In this document: piece by piece, positions 9,068 through 18,060 of the stretch
Position numbering within the stretch: the first letter of the stretch is position 1
Layout of the letters: every line of letters starts with the position of its first letter
Origin: Maribacter hydrothermalis
GTDB lineage: Bacteria > Bacteroidota > Bacteroidia > Flavobacteriales > Flavobacteriaceae
Assembly (NCBI RefSeq): GCF_001913155.1
Contig: NZ_CP018760.1
Location: 434,001-498,000 of the forward strand
Length of the DNA: 64,000 nucleotides
Direction: 5' to 3'
The notes under the pieces: model-generated
What the model was told of the DNA's origin: nothing
Database searches by the model: none
What the model saw: only the letters and a program-made list of their open reading frames with translations
Translations under genes and position numbers: made by a program

Positions 9068-9265
9068 TTAAATTGTAAAAATGAATTTGTAATTATACAG
9101 ATTACGGATTGCTTCTTCTTCCAAGACAACACTATAATCCTTCTGGTAATTTACCGCATACATGCGAAGTTCTTTACCATGTTTATTTTCAATTTCTTCT
9201 CGAGATCGTTTCAATAATCGCTCTTGAGTTTCACCATCCAAGTTGTTATAATTTAGATATACCAT
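9068..9265 (-). CDS. Small hypothetical protein of the mobile element
   Basis: 65 residues, not recognised. The N-terminus is acidic/basic (DGETQERLLKRSREEIENKHGKE is helical in character) and the end is more hydrophobic (NLYNYKFIFTI). It lies 4 bp downstream of the DUF6876 gene and just before a terminator, so it is the last gene of the ssb-containing operon. The tight spacing argues it is real. Confidence 0.55.
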   Translation of the reverse strand: MVYLNYNNLDGETQERLLKRSREEIENKHGKELRMYAVNYQKDYSVVLEEEAIRNLYNYKFIFTI

Positions 9266-9269
9266 ACTG

Positions 9270-9650
9270 CTAATATTCGCTTGGTAGCATTAAAGTATTA
9301 TCTACAAAATACAATCGTAATTTATCCAAAGGAAAATCTGTAAAACTATATCTATGTGATTCAAAAATGTTGTCGTTTCCATCACTATAAGTTATTATTG
9401 CTTCACATTCGAGCTCAGTTTTTTCCTTTTCAGCTAAGCGTTTAAAATCAATAGCTATAAAATAACTCTTATCCATCAAACTCTTGGCAATAACTGAAAC
9501 ATCCTTTATCAGCCAAAAACATCCTGCGACGTTAGCCAAGTATTTTAAACCATCCGTAAAACGGGTCCGTGTTAATGGTATTTGATAAAAGATTTCAGTA
9601 CCGTTAAAATGTTGTAATCCTTCTGTAATTTCTCTAACTTTATCATTCAT
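9270..9650 (-). CDS. DUF6876-family protein
   Basis: 126 residues from the ATG at 9648-9650; the longer reading frame upstream would run through the hairpin at 9686-9711, so the shorter start is preferred. The sequence EGLQHFNGTEIFYQ, TRTRFTDGLKYLANVAGCFWLI and the closing DKLRLYFVDNTLMLPSEY are those of a conserved family of unknown function found on Bacteroidetes mobile elements. It follows ssb in the same direction. Function is unknown; the company it keeps suggests DNA metabolism of the element. Confidence 0.7.
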   Translation of the reverse strand: MNDKVREITEGLQHFNGTEIFYQIPLTRTRFTDGLKYLANVAGCFWLIKDVSVIAKSLMDKSYFIAIDFKRLAEKEKTELECEAIITYSDGNDNIFESHRYSFTDFPLDKLRLYFVDNTLMLPSEY

Positions 9651-9685
9651 TGTAATTTTCTTTAAGAATTTAATAATGAAAAAGA

Positions 9686-9711
9686 GGGCGTATCTTTCGA
9701 CGGGAACGCCC
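9686..9711 (-). terminator. Hairpin between ssb and DUF6876 gene
   Basis: GGGCGT / ACGCCC with a 14-nt loop; on the minus strand it is followed by TCTTTTT. It could end or attenuate transcription after ssb. Confidence 0.5.
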
Positions 9712-9720
9712 ACTTTATTT

Positions 9721-10062
9721 TTACTCGCCTTTGATACCTAATAATAAGATTTCGTTAGCTACCACTTCGGTAACATATCGTTTTTCCCCTGCTTCGGTTT
9801 CATAGCTTCTAGAAGTCAGTTTTCCCTCAATAGCTACTTCCTTCCCCTTGCCTACAAATTTTTCAACTATTTCGGCAATTTTACCCCAAGCTACAATGTT
9901 GTGCCATTCCGTATTCTGTACTTTCTCACCATTCAAGTTCTTATAAAACTCATTGGTAGCAATTGAAAAATTAGCGACTTTCTTGCCACTTTCTAAAGAC
10001 TTGATTTCAGGAGCATTTCCTACATTCCCAATTAACTGTACTTTGTTTTTTAACGTACTCAT
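9721..10062 (-). CDS. ssb: Single-stranded DNA-binding protein (element-encoded)
   Basis: 113 residues with one OB fold: KNKVQLIGNVGNAPE at the start, EWHNIVAWGKIAEI in the middle, and GKGKEVAIEGKLTSRSYE near the end, all typical of bacterial SSB. It is shorter than a housekeeping SSB (about 150-180) and lacks the flexible linker and acidic DDDIPF-like tip that recruits repair proteins; it ends LLGIKGE. Such tail-less SSBs are common on conjugative elements, where they coat the transferred strand. Confidence 0.92.
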   Translation of the reverse strand: MSTLKNKVQLIGNVGNAPEIKSLESGKKVANFSIATNEFYKNLNGEKVQNTEWHNIVAWGKIAEIVEKFVGKGKEVAIEGKLTSRSYETEAGEKRYVTEVVANEILLLGIKGE

Positions 10063-10072
10063 AATAAAATAT

Positions 10073-10252
10073 TTAAAGATTAATTAATAAACTATCTGAA
10101 CCATTCAGACTGTAAGTATTTTTATTTTTTTGAAATGATTTACTTATTATATCCAGAGCGTTTTCCTTTTGATTTTTTTTTAACTTTTGTTCCACGTCCT
10201 TTTTAATGATTCTGTAAGATTTCATAAGATTCGTTTTTGATTTACTTCCCAT
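10073..10252 (-). CDS. Small basic hypothetical protein upstream of ssb
   Basis: An ATG at 10250-10252 opens a 59-codon frame ending TAA at 10073-10075, 10 bp before the ssb start and in the same direction. The product is very basic (MGSKSKTNLMKSYRIIKKDV at the start, then a Lys/Gln-rich segment) and ends GSDSLLINL. I do not recognise it. The spacing to ssb and the Lys content suggest a small nucleic-acid-associated protein, but a chance frame cannot be excluded. Confidence 0.4.
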   Translation of the reverse strand: MGSKSKTNLMKSYRIIKKDVEQKLKKNQKENALDIISKSFQKNKNTYSLNGSDSLLINL

Positions 10253-10723
10253 AGTGCCTTCGCTGTTACCTTTTTTTGTTGCCTAGACTTTTTAATATTC
10301 CAACTTGGTTAGGCGTATAAAAAGCGTAGCGGCTTTATGCCGCTGTCCAAGATGGAATGTTGTTATTTTGCTGTCAAAAAAAGATAATAGTGGAGGTTCG
10401 GAAGTAGTACTAAATACCTTAAGAAATATATAATCATTGGATGCGGAACAAATTGAAATTCAATTTTCCTTTTAAGCGAACGTGATGTTAAAATTTTATA
10501 TTGGGAATGTAGCGTTCCTGCCATTTTCGGCGGGAGAAGTGAAGTGGAAATCTAAAATTTTAGCATCTTGTTCAAGACCTTTGGCAGTGAAGCTCTTTTT
10601 CCGAAATGAAGCTTTTCGCGGAATGGAGGGGAATGTGCTGAGTGGGTTATAAAGTATTCAATAGAGATTGGCAGATAAACAAATTAAAAATTTAAGATTC
10701 GTGTTTTTGTTCGGAAACAAACC
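10253..10723. other. Non-coding, inverted-repeat-rich segment (possible cis-acting region of the element)
   Basis: No gene is supported in these 471 bp. A nested structure lies at 10297-10358: outer arms ATTCCAACTTGG / CCAAGATGGAAT (one mismatch) enclosing a hairpin AGCGGC-tttat-GCCGCT at 10328-10344. A second long dyad pairs 10484-10498 (GATGTTAAAATTTTA) with 10553-10567 (TAAAATTTTAGCATC; one mismatch), with smaller dyads inside. This density is unusual for the window and could be an origin, oriT or structured RNA. Confidence 0.45.
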
Positions 10724-10978
10724 TTAAAAAGTAATGGAAACACCAAAAGTTTGATAAGTTCCTAATTGACCCAAATTAAAATCCATTTTAATTTCATGGG
10801 GAGTATTCAAACCCAATTCATTAGTGTTCATTTTCTTTATACGGCGATTTGCAGCGGTTTTGCCTACCACATAACCAATTAACAATGCTAAAGGATAATC
10901 TGAAGCCCAATGTACTTTACTACTCATCATTTCAAAAGCCATCACACCCATCAGAGTATAACCTACCGGTTTTATCCA
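10724..10978 (-). pseudogene. C-terminal fragment of a PAP2-family phosphatase
   Basis: The minus-strand frame reads WIKPVGYTLMGVMAFEMM, then SSKVHWASDYPLALLIGYVV, ending VSITF. This is the last motif (xHWxSD) and terminal helix of membrane-associated PAP2 phosphatases; the earlier KxxxxxxRP and PSGH motifs are missing. The frame is entered directly from the 3' end of the TolC fragment in another frame, so the start of the gene has been lost by a deletion. It is a relic rather than a working enzyme. Confidence 0.7.
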
Positions 10979-11619
10979 TTTGATTGTTGAAGCTCTAATT
11001 TTTTTGAATCGATGTCCAATTGCAATAACAGGTAGTCGCTTTCCATCAAGACCGCCCTTTTTACAAGAAGTTCGACTACCTTCAGTCGATTTTCAAGGTC
11101 TTTCAGGATTTCAATCGTGAAATCTTTCTGTAATTGCAGCTGATAAGCCATGATAAAGGCATCGGTAATATTCTTGACCAAATTATGCTCGATGTCTTCT
11201 GCGGATAGGGAAAGTGTATTGTTTTGAACCTTATTCTGGAATAGTAAATTATCCACGATCTTTTGATTGAAAAGGTTCTTGGTCACGTTCAACTGGGCGG
11301 AATAGAGTCCGCCATTGGTAATTCCAACATCGTACCCATAGGCCCTTGGGGAAGGCGTTGTCGTAACATCGATAAACCTGCCGTTGTTATTGAAATAAGG
11401 GGCGACCTGCACTTCAGAGGTCGCATTGACTTGGAATGCCTTGTTCTGGGCGACGATAATATCGTTCTGTATTTCCCCTATTTTCTGTAAGTTGTAGTTC
11501 TCTTTTAGGACAGGAAGATTCATCTTTGCCTCTGAGATGAAGTAATCTAAACTAGCTTCCTGAGCTTTTGAAGAAAACATTACAATAGAAAATAGTAGCC
11601 AACAAGCAAATTGCTTCAT
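10972..11619 (-). pseudogene. Truncated TolC-family outer-membrane efflux protein
   Basis: 215 codons: a signal peptide (MKQFACWLLFSIVMFSSKAQ) followed by the first half of an outer-membrane factor, with a Lys/Gln/Asn-rich coil and ELQQSNG then stop. Full TolC homologues are about 400-480 residues (the neighbour at 22145 has 405), so the second helical hairpin and barrel half are absent. The break coincides with the start of the PAP2 fragment, which marks a deletion junction near 10975-10985. A truncated protein could be exported but should not form a trimeric channel. Confidence 0.75.
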
Positions 11620-11853
11620 ATGTAATAGTTTGATTAAAAGATAGCAAAAGTAAATGAGAAATCTAAAGAAGTTCTAAAGTAGAGAAAAATCAGAATTTCT
11701 TGTGCCTGACAAGGGAAGGTGTATGATTTGTAACTGTGCACTATCCACCTCCCGTTGCAGGTCTTTTACTATTTATCTTTAAGCTAAAAGAACTAGATAA
11801 ATGTAATTAACAAATCTAAAGATGGTTTAAAGTAACAACGATGCTTCCATATA

Positions 11854-13644
11854 TTAATTAATACTATCTATCACACTACCACAGGATAACATTTCATCCC
11901 CATAATATGGATTTTTGATTTCTTTTTCGGTGCTTAACCAAATTGCACCCTTGTAGCTATTGGCCATAGGGCATTTTTGAACATACAATGTTTCTAAAGG
12001 AGATTTAATATTCATAGCAAGGGCTACTATATTTTCGTTTAAAACAACCAATTGAGCTCTTTGTTTCTTTAAATCTAAATTAGAAGAAATAGCATCTAAC
12101 ATTTCAATACACTTAGATAGATGTGAGTTTTCTATTTTACCCAAACTACCTATTTCTATGGCTTTCATTTTGTCTAATGTCGTTTTCGCTAAGGTAGATA
12201 CTTGACCCGGGTTACTTACTACAAAAGCTTCTTCCATTTTAAAATACGGTTTTAATGCAGCTTCAAAAGCTGTTTGAAATACATTTGGCAATTCCATTTT
12301 CATAGTTGATTTGGTATTAGATTTTCCTACTGAATCTCCCTGAATTCCCATATGACCTTCAAGACCCGTCATTGTTTTACCTCCTTCTTTATTCATCATA
12401 GCTTTTTTACCCTGTAATTGTGCAGCTGCATCTACAGAAAAAGTACCGTTAGTAACAATTTCATCACGATATTGCAAACCTTTTGAAATCGTAAAATTCT
12501 CACCGTTCCGATTACCAATAGTTACTTCTCGCATCTCAAAAACTGGCTCGTTTGGATTTGTTTTTACATACACCAATGAACGTTCTCCTGTCCACATCAC
12601 AGCACTCGAAGGAACTGTAATCAATTCATCATTCATTTTTAGTTCTCCTTTGAGCTTTCCCGTAACAAACATACCAGGCTTAAATAGGTCATCCGTATTT
12701 TTAAGTGTTGCTCTAACTGTCACCGTACGTTTTGCATTATCTAACATAGGATCAATAAAAGATATGGTTGCCTCAAATTCTTTATTAGCATAGGCATTGG
12801 TTACAATCTTAATTTTCTGACCTATCTTGAGATTAGAGATTTGATTTTCATACCCATCAAATTCTGCCCAAACCGAATTAAGGTTGCTCACTTTTAAAAT
12901 GGGCTGACCTTGTTTTACATAGTCGCCTTCACGCGCCATTACTTCTGAAACCGTTCCTGAAACCGTTGCATAAATGGGAAAATTATCGCGAACCTTCCCA
13001 GAGGACTCGATAGCATCGATTTGATTCTCTGAAAGTTTCCAGAGTTTCAGTTTATTTCGCACAGCTTTATATAAAGCTGGTTGAGATTCTTTCAATGAAG
13101 CTGTTGTGAGCAATTCTTGCTGTGCAGCGACCAAATTTGGCGCATAAATATTCGCCAGTAATTGACCTCGATTTACTTTTTGACCTTCATAATTAACATT
13201 CAAACGTTCGATACGCCCATCAAAATAGCTTGCTTGTACAGCATTGTTTTCTTCGTTGGTGGCGATTTTGCCCGAAAGCGAAATCATTCCATCATCTTCT
13301 GACATAGTGCCATTACCCACAATAGTAGTTTGAATGTTGGCCAGCGCCATTGCGTTCTCCGTCATTTTAATCTCATTCATTGCAAGACCATCTGCACCAG
13401 ATTCGGCAGGTATCAAGTCCATTCCGCAAATAGGGCAGTCGCCAGGTTCGGGTTGCATAATCTGTGGGTGCATTGAGCAGGTCCACATCTGGTTTTCCGA
13501 CTCGCCAGAATGGTCGTGGTTATCTGACATTTCAGAAACGTCCTTGTTTGCATTTGCTTCACTACCGGAATAGCCAAAAATGAGCCAGCCCGCCAATAGT
13601 CCCACGATTACTGCAATTGCTATATATAAAATGTTCTTGTTCAT
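11854..13644 (-). CDS. cusB: CusB-type periplasmic adaptor with N-terminal metal-binding and C-terminal DUF3347 domains
   Basis: 596 residues from the ATG at 13642-13644, 1 bp after the upstream stop; the longer frame would overlap that gene. Order: one N-terminal membrane anchor; a heavy-metal-binding motif with paired CxxC (WTCSMHPQIMQPEPGDCPIC); barrel-sandwich, beta-barrel and hairpin of an RND adaptor (GKIATNEENNAVQASYFDG; GTVSEVMAREGDYVKQGQPI); a Met-rich linker; and a DUF3347 domain ending CPMANSYKGAIWLSTEKEIK. It would link the CusA pump at 23359 to TolC at 22145 and hand copper (or silver) to the pump. The DUF3347 tail is the same family as the separate lipoprotein at 18517. Confidence 0.9.
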   Translation of the reverse strand: MNKNILYIAIAVIVGLLAGWLIFGYSGSEANANKDVSEMSDNHDHSGESENQMWTCSMHPQIMQPEPGDCPICGMDLIPAESGADGLAMNEIKMTENAMALANIQTTIVGNGTMSEDDGMISLSGKIATNEENNAVQASYFDGRIERLNVNYEGQKVNRGQLLANIYAPNLVAAQQELLTTASLKESQPALYKAVRNKLKLWKLSENQIDAIESSGKVRDNFPIYATVSGTVSEVMAREGDYVKQGQPILKVSNLNSVWAEFDGYENQISNLKIGQKIKIVTNAYANKEFEATISFIDPMLDNAKRTVTVRATLKNTDDLFKPGMFVTGKLKGELKMNDELITVPSSAVMWTGERSLVYVKTNPNEPVFEMREVTIGNRNGENFTISKGLQYRDEIVTNGTFSVDAAAQLQGKKAMMNKEGGKTMTGLEGHMGIQGDSVGKSNTKSTMKMELPNVFQTAFEAALKPYFKMEEAFVVSNPGQVSTLAKTTLDKMKAIEIGSLGKIENSHLSKCIEMLDAISSNLDLKKQRAQLVVLNENIVALAMNIKSPLETLYVQKCPMANSYKGAIWLSTEKEIKNPYYGDEMLSCGSVIDSIN

Positions 13645-13645
13645 A

Positions 13646-14128
13646 CTATTTTTCGTTTTGTAACCTATCAATCATTTGCTTCATTTCTTCAATTTCTTTT
13701 CGTTGCGCTTTGATGATATCTTCGGCTAATTTTTTTACTTCTGGATCTTTGATATCTGCACGCTCGCTTGTTAAAATTGCTATAGAATGGTGCGGAATCA
13801 TTGCTTTCATCCAAAGCACATCGCCCACAGTAGATTTTTGGTCACGTACCAGTCCCAACGCACCTACAAATAGAACAATACTTCCCAAAACAATGGCGAT
13901 ATTCTTCTTTTTATTTTGATACATCCCACGCATTGCTACAAACATTATAATGGCCATTGCCGCAATCCCTAAGCAAACCATATAAAAGCGAGTTAGGCTG
14001 AACCATACGTGGTCCCACTCATAAGTGTTCAGGTACATTGTGATGTACATAGCTACGAAGGACGCTGCGAGCATTCCTACAAATTTTGTGTACTGATTTT
14101 TCTTTTTGTGTTCATTAGAATTTCCCAT
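13646..14128 (-). CDS. DUF305-family membrane protein
   Basis: 160 residues. Three predicted membrane helices (about 17-34, 45-65, 77-94) are followed by a soluble tail with MKAMIPHHSIAILTSERA and a helical Lys/Glu-rich end. The MxPHHxxAI pattern is the DUF305 hallmark; its His and Met residues are potential copper ligands. Only the last half of the family's usual ferritin-like four-helix bundle is present, fused to membrane helices, a common form in flavobacterial copper islands. It sits between the PepSY gene and cusB. Confidence 0.8.
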   Translation of the reverse strand: MGNSNEHKKKNQYTKFVGMLAASFVAMYITMYLNTYEWDHVWFSLTRFYMVCLGIAAMAIIMFVAMRGMYQNKKKNIAIVLGSIVLFVGALGLVRDQKSTVGDVLWMKAMIPHHSIAILTSERADIKDPEVKKLAEDIIKAQRKEIEEMKQMIDRLQNEK

Positions 14129-14149
14129 AATAGTTGGTTTTTATGTTAC

Positions 14150-14860
14150 TTATTTACGTTTGTTTTTAATCATTTTTCTCACAGTAGGTGAACTTGTGTA
14201 CCAAAGTAGAAATCCACTTAACACTGTTATCAAGCCTAAAAGCGAGAAAGCCCTTAGCACTATTGTATTAAAATTGTCTCGACCTTGATAGTCCATAGTG
14301 TGGGTCATCCAGAGAAAATCGAACCAACGCCAATCGCGATGACGTACTGTTTGAAAAGCTCCATTCTCAATCGCCACGTAGGCTTTTAAATTTTCATCGG
14401 TTTTATATGAAATCTCATAAGCTGGTAAGGGTCTTCCCCGGTACTCGTGGTGGTCGCCTACAGATTCAATCCGTTGTATTTGGTCAAATTCTAAATCAGC
14501 CAACATATAGCGTTCTGCTACTTTGATTGCTTCTTGTTCTGTGAGCTCCTCTTTCTTTGTTCCTGTTATTGCATTATAAAGCACAGTCTCATTAATCCAA
14601 TAATAGGGCACATCCCCTATTTCAAGTAATTCTAATGACTTAATCGGTTCCTGAATATTTAGTTGAGAACTTCCTACCAAATCTGAAAATGCAGTTTGTT
14701 CAGGCATCTCTTTTTTGAAATGGTCGCCGTGTATCTCATCAATGTCTGTCCAGCTGAAATACATTCCGCTAATCGTCCACATCAAGAACTGAATACCTAA
14801 AAAGATACCCAGATAGCGATGCGCCTTTCTTATTTTAAGTGCTGTTCTTCTTTTGACCAT
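14150..14860 (-). CDS. PepSY-domain membrane protein
   Basis: 236 residues with a helix near 14-34 (GIFLGIQFLMWTISGMYFSW), a periplasmic PepSY domain (LTEQEAIKVAERYM; QRIESVGDHHEYRGRPLPAY) and a second helix near 202-222. This is the short form of PepSY-associated TM proteins, often encoded with copper or iron uptake/efflux genes and thought to act with electron or metal transfer in the periplasm. Stop and next start are 21 bp apart, so it is part of the copper operon. Confidence 0.8.
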   Translation of the reverse strand: MVKRRTALKIRKAHRYLGIFLGIQFLMWTISGMYFSWTDIDEIHGDHFKKEMPEQTAFSDLVGSSQLNIQEPIKSLELLEIGDVPYYWINETVLYNAITGTKKEELTEQEAIKVAERYMLADLEFDQIQRIESVGDHHEYRGRPLPAYEISYKTDENLKAYVAIENGAFQTVRHRDWRWFDFLWMTHTMDYQGRDNFNTIVLRAFSLLGLITVLSGFLLWYTSSPTVRKMIKNKRK

Positions 14861-14861
14861 T

Positions 14862-15449
14862 TTATTTTACTTCAAAAGGAAATTCAACAAGAACCTTTTC
14901 CCAACTCAAGCTAATTGTTCCTGAATCATCGGTGGTGTTTGTTACCTTGTATTCTAAATGTTCTTGGATTTCTTCGGAAATTTTTGGGGTTACTTTAAAT
15001 CGCAACACATCATCTTTCTCGTCATATTCATCTTTACCGTGCTGGTTCCAGTTTGTATTAAAAATAATTGTCCATTCCTCTTGATTCGGAATAACAAAGA
15101 ACCCGTATTTCCCTGCCTTCAATTCTTTACCGTCAATGGTCAAGTCCTTATTGGTTTCCATCCAAGTGGCCATATGGGCTCCTGCTTGCCAAACGGTATC
15201 ATAAGGCAGTAAACCGCCAAAAATGATACGTTTACGAACTCCTGGTGATGAATAATCAATATGAATATGTGCATCGCCCACCATTGCCATTGCGCTTGTA
15301 TGTGGACTCAATGGTTTTTTCTTAGCAGGTTCAACACTTTTTGTTTTTTGCTCCGTCGTTTCTTCTCGCTGTGGTTCTTGTGCGTCCTTTGAAGTTTCTT
15401 TACAAGATACTAAGAGGGTAAGGCATAAAAGAATTATACTGTTTTTCAT
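14862..15449 (-). CDS. DUF2911-family lipoprotein
   Basis: 195 residues with a lipoprotein signal (IILLCLTLLVSCK). The mature part shows DUF2911 landmarks: HIHIDYSSPGVRKRIIFGG, VWQAGAHMATWMETNKD, and GKYGFFVIPNQEEWTIIFN. The family is widespread in Bacteroidetes and uncharacterised; it is often next to metal efflux genes. It is 1 bp before the PepSY gene and 11 bp after the ATPase, in the same direction. The linker after the Cys is Lys/Glu/Thr-rich, as usual for surface or periplasmic lipoproteins. Confidence 0.85.
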   Translation of the reverse strand: MKNSIILLCLTLLVSCKETSKDAQEPQREETTEQKTKSVEPAKKKPLSPHTSAMAMVGDAHIHIDYSSPGVRKRIIFGGLLPYDTVWQAGAHMATWMETNKDLTIDGKELKAGKYGFFVIPNQEEWTIIFNTNWNQHGKDEYDEKDDVLRFKVTPKISEEIQEHLEYKVTNTTDDSGTISLSWEKVLVEFPFEVK

Positions 15450-15460
15450 ATAAGTGGGAT

Positions 15461-17977
15461 TTAGTTAATTGATTTTGTTTTTAGTCTTAGTGCGTTTACA
15501 ATTACAGAAACTGAACTAAAACTCATTGCTAATGCGGCAATCATAGGTGATAGTAGAATTCCGAAAAACGGGAACAATACTCCTGCTGCAATCGGTACAC
15601 CGAGTGTATTGTATATCAAAGCAAAAAATAGATTCTGCTTTATATTTCGCATTACTTTGTGGCTAAGGTTTCTCGCTTTTACGATACCGTGCAAATCTCC
15701 TTTTACCAAGGTTATCATCGCGCTTTCTATTGCGACATCGGTTCCTGTGCCCATTGCGATACCCACATCACTTTTAGCCAGAGCAGGTGCGTCGTTTATA
15801 CCATCGCCTGCCATTGCCACTACTTTGCCTTGTTCTTGTAACTTTTTAACCTCGTCCAGTTTATTTTCTGGTAGCATTCCCGCTTTGAAGTCGGCGAGAT
15901 TGAGTACGCTGGCTACTGCTTGGGCGGTGTCGTGATTATCTCCGGTAAGCATTATCACTTCAATGCCTTTGTCCTGTAATTCTTTGATTGCCTTGGCACT
16001 CGTTTCTTTTATTTTATCGCCAATAACCACATAGCCTGAAACTTCGCCATCAATGGATAAGTAGGAAACCGTTTTTCCCTGTTTCTGAAAGGATTGTGCT
16101 TCGGTTTCCATTTCAGGTGATAGCTTGGCATTTGCATACTCCATCATTTTGGCATTTCCTAAATCGAGTTTCTTGCCATCAACTGTCCCTTCTACACCTT
16201 TTCCAGTTACTGCGCTAAAGTTTTTGGTTTTTGATATTTCAGTTTTCTGCTCCTTTCCATATTTCACGGTAGCTTCGGCAAGGGGATGCTCACTGGAACT
16301 GTTAAGGGATGCGATAAAATACAGTATTTCGCTTTCGCTAAAGCGAGAACCAAAAGCACCGATTTTCTCAACCGTAGGTTTTCCTTCGATAATCGTACCA
16401 GTCTTATCTACGATAAGCGTGTCCACCTTATCCATTTTCTCTAAGGCTTCGGCATTTTTAATCAACACACCATTTTGTGCGCCTTTACCAACACCTACCA
16501 TAACGGACATCGGCGTTGCCAATCCTAACGCACACGGACATGCGATAATCAATACCGCGATGGCATTTACCAACGCATAAACATAAGCTGGCTCTGGACC
16601 CCATATTGCCCAGACAATGAAAGTGATGACCGCAATGATAACCACAACAGGCACAAAATAGCCTGAAACGGTATCTGCCAATTTCTGGATTGGGGCACGA
16701 CTGCGACTGGCATCGTTTACCATATGTATAATTTGGGAAAGCAATGTGTCGCTACCTACTTTTTCGGCTTCCATCAAAAAAGATTGATTACCATTAATGG
16801 TACCGCTACTCACTTTATCATCGGTAGCTTTATTAACTGGGATAGGCTCTCCCGAAATCATTGATTCATCTACGGTAGTTTCTCCTTCTGTAATTTTGCC
16901 ATCCACAGGAATTTTATCTCCTGGCTTCACACGTAGTATATCTCCTTTTTCAATCTGGTCGATGGAAACTTCTTCTTCATTTCCATCCACTACGCGTACT
17001 GCTTTGTTAGGTGCAAGTTTTAATAGTTCTTTTACTGCTGAATTGGTTTTGCTATGCGCACGCGCTTCCAAAACCTGACCCATTAATACCAATGTGAGAA
17101 TTACAGTGGCGGCTTCAAAATAGACGTGAACCGCACCGGATTCTGTTTTAAATTGTTCCGGAAAAAAGTCTGGAAACAACATCCCAAAAACACTAAAGAG
17201 CCAAGCCACGCCTGCACCTATACCGATTAATGTGAACATATTGAGATTCCAGGTTTTGATGCTTCGGTAGGCACGTTCAAAGAACATCCAAGTGGCATAA
17301 AACACCACAGGAATCGATAAGCCAAATTGAATCCAGTTCCACCATTTCTGTTCCATTATATCGTATAGCGGATTGTTGGGAATCATTTCACTCATAGCGA
17401 TTAGAAAAATAGGAAACGTAAAGGCTACTGCTATCCAGAATTTCTTAATCAGCTTATTATATGTTTTTTCTTCCGCAGATAAATCAGGTTCCATCGGCAC
17501 CAAATCCATACCACATATAGGGCAAGCTCCAGCTTCATCTTTGACAATTTCTGGGTGCATTGGGCACGTCCATTGCTCTGAAGTCGTTGCTGACAAATTT
17601 TGTTCTTTGACTAAATCCATTCCGCATACTGGGCAATCTCCTGGCTTGTCATAAGTTTTATCTCCTTCGCAATGCATTGGGCAGTAGAAGGTTCCTGTAC
17701 CGTTATCTGTTTGTTTTTCTTTTTTCGCTTTCGCGGAAGCGGAATCATCTTTATGATGATGCTCGCCTGGCTTGTGAATACTGTATGAATCGCTATCTTC
17801 TTTCAATGCTTTCTGAAATGTTTCGATGGCAATATGAGATTCCATTTCAATAGTAGCCTCTTCTTTTTCTAAATTAACTGAAGCATTGGTCACACCTTTC
17901 ACTTTTGAAAGTGTCTGCTCTACGTGATTTCGGCAACCGTTGCAGGTCATCCCTTGTATGTGATAGGTGTGTTTCAT
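15461..17977 (-). CDS. copA: Copper-exporting P1B-type ATPase (CopA-like)
   Basis: 838 residues. N-terminus: HMA domain with GMTCNGC (Cys12, Cys15), His-rich linker (GEHHHKDD), then two heavy-metal-binding motifs, FYCPMHCEGDK...CPVC (98-118) and WTCPMHPEIVK...CPIC (137-155). The pump has eight helices with the CPC motif in IACPCALGLATP, the phosphorylation site DKTGTI, the SSEHPLAEA (HP) loop, and GDGINDAPAL. CPC plus these features assign P1B-1 Cu(I)/Ag(I) export from the cytoplasm. It fits with the multicopper oxidase and CusABC genes around it. Confidence 0.95.
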   Translation of the reverse strand: MKHTYHIQGMTCNGCRNHVEQTLSKVKGVTNASVNLEKEEATIEMESHIAIETFQKALKEDSDSYSIHKPGEHHHKDDSASAKAKKEKQTDNGTGTFYCPMHCEGDKTYDKPGDCPVCGMDLVKEQNLSATTSEQWTCPMHPEIVKDEAGACPICGMDLVPMEPDLSAEEKTYNKLIKKFWIAVAFTFPIFLIAMSEMIPNNPLYDIMEQKWWNWIQFGLSIPVVFYATWMFFERAYRSIKTWNLNMFTLIGIGAGVAWLFSVFGMLFPDFFPEQFKTESGAVHVYFEAATVILTLVLMGQVLEARAHSKTNSAVKELLKLAPNKAVRVVDGNEEEVSIDQIEKGDILRVKPGDKIPVDGKITEGETTVDESMISGEPIPVNKATDDKVSSGTINGNQSFLMEAEKVGSDTLLSQIIHMVNDASRSRAPIQKLADTVSGYFVPVVVIIAVITFIVWAIWGPEPAYVYALVNAIAVLIIACPCALGLATPMSVMVGVGKGAQNGVLIKNAEALEKMDKVDTLIVDKTGTIIEGKPTVEKIGAFGSRFSESEILYFIASLNSSSEHPLAEATVKYGKEQKTEISKTKNFSAVTGKGVEGTVDGKKLDLGNAKMMEYANAKLSPEMETEAQSFQKQGKTVSYLSIDGEVSGYVVIGDKIKETSAKAIKELQDKGIEVIMLTGDNHDTAQAVASVLNLADFKAGMLPENKLDEVKKLQEQGKVVAMAGDGINDAPALAKSDVGIAMGTGTDVAIESAMITLVKGDLHGIVKARNLSHKVMRNIKQNLFFALIYNTLGVPIAAGVLFPFFGILLSPMIAALAMSFSSVSVIVNALRLKTKSIN

Positions 17978-18060
17978 AGTGCTTTGTTTTGTGCCTGAAA
18001 TGGGAAAGGGTTCTAACTAACCAACCATGAATGAAAAAATTCCCTTCCCGTATCAGGACT

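Noticed and set aside
17993..18058. Imperfect inverted repeat between the haem-binding gene and copA
   Set aside because: Arms match only in part (CCTGA, GGGAA/GGG blocks) and there is no clear T-run, so I did not list it as a terminator or operator.
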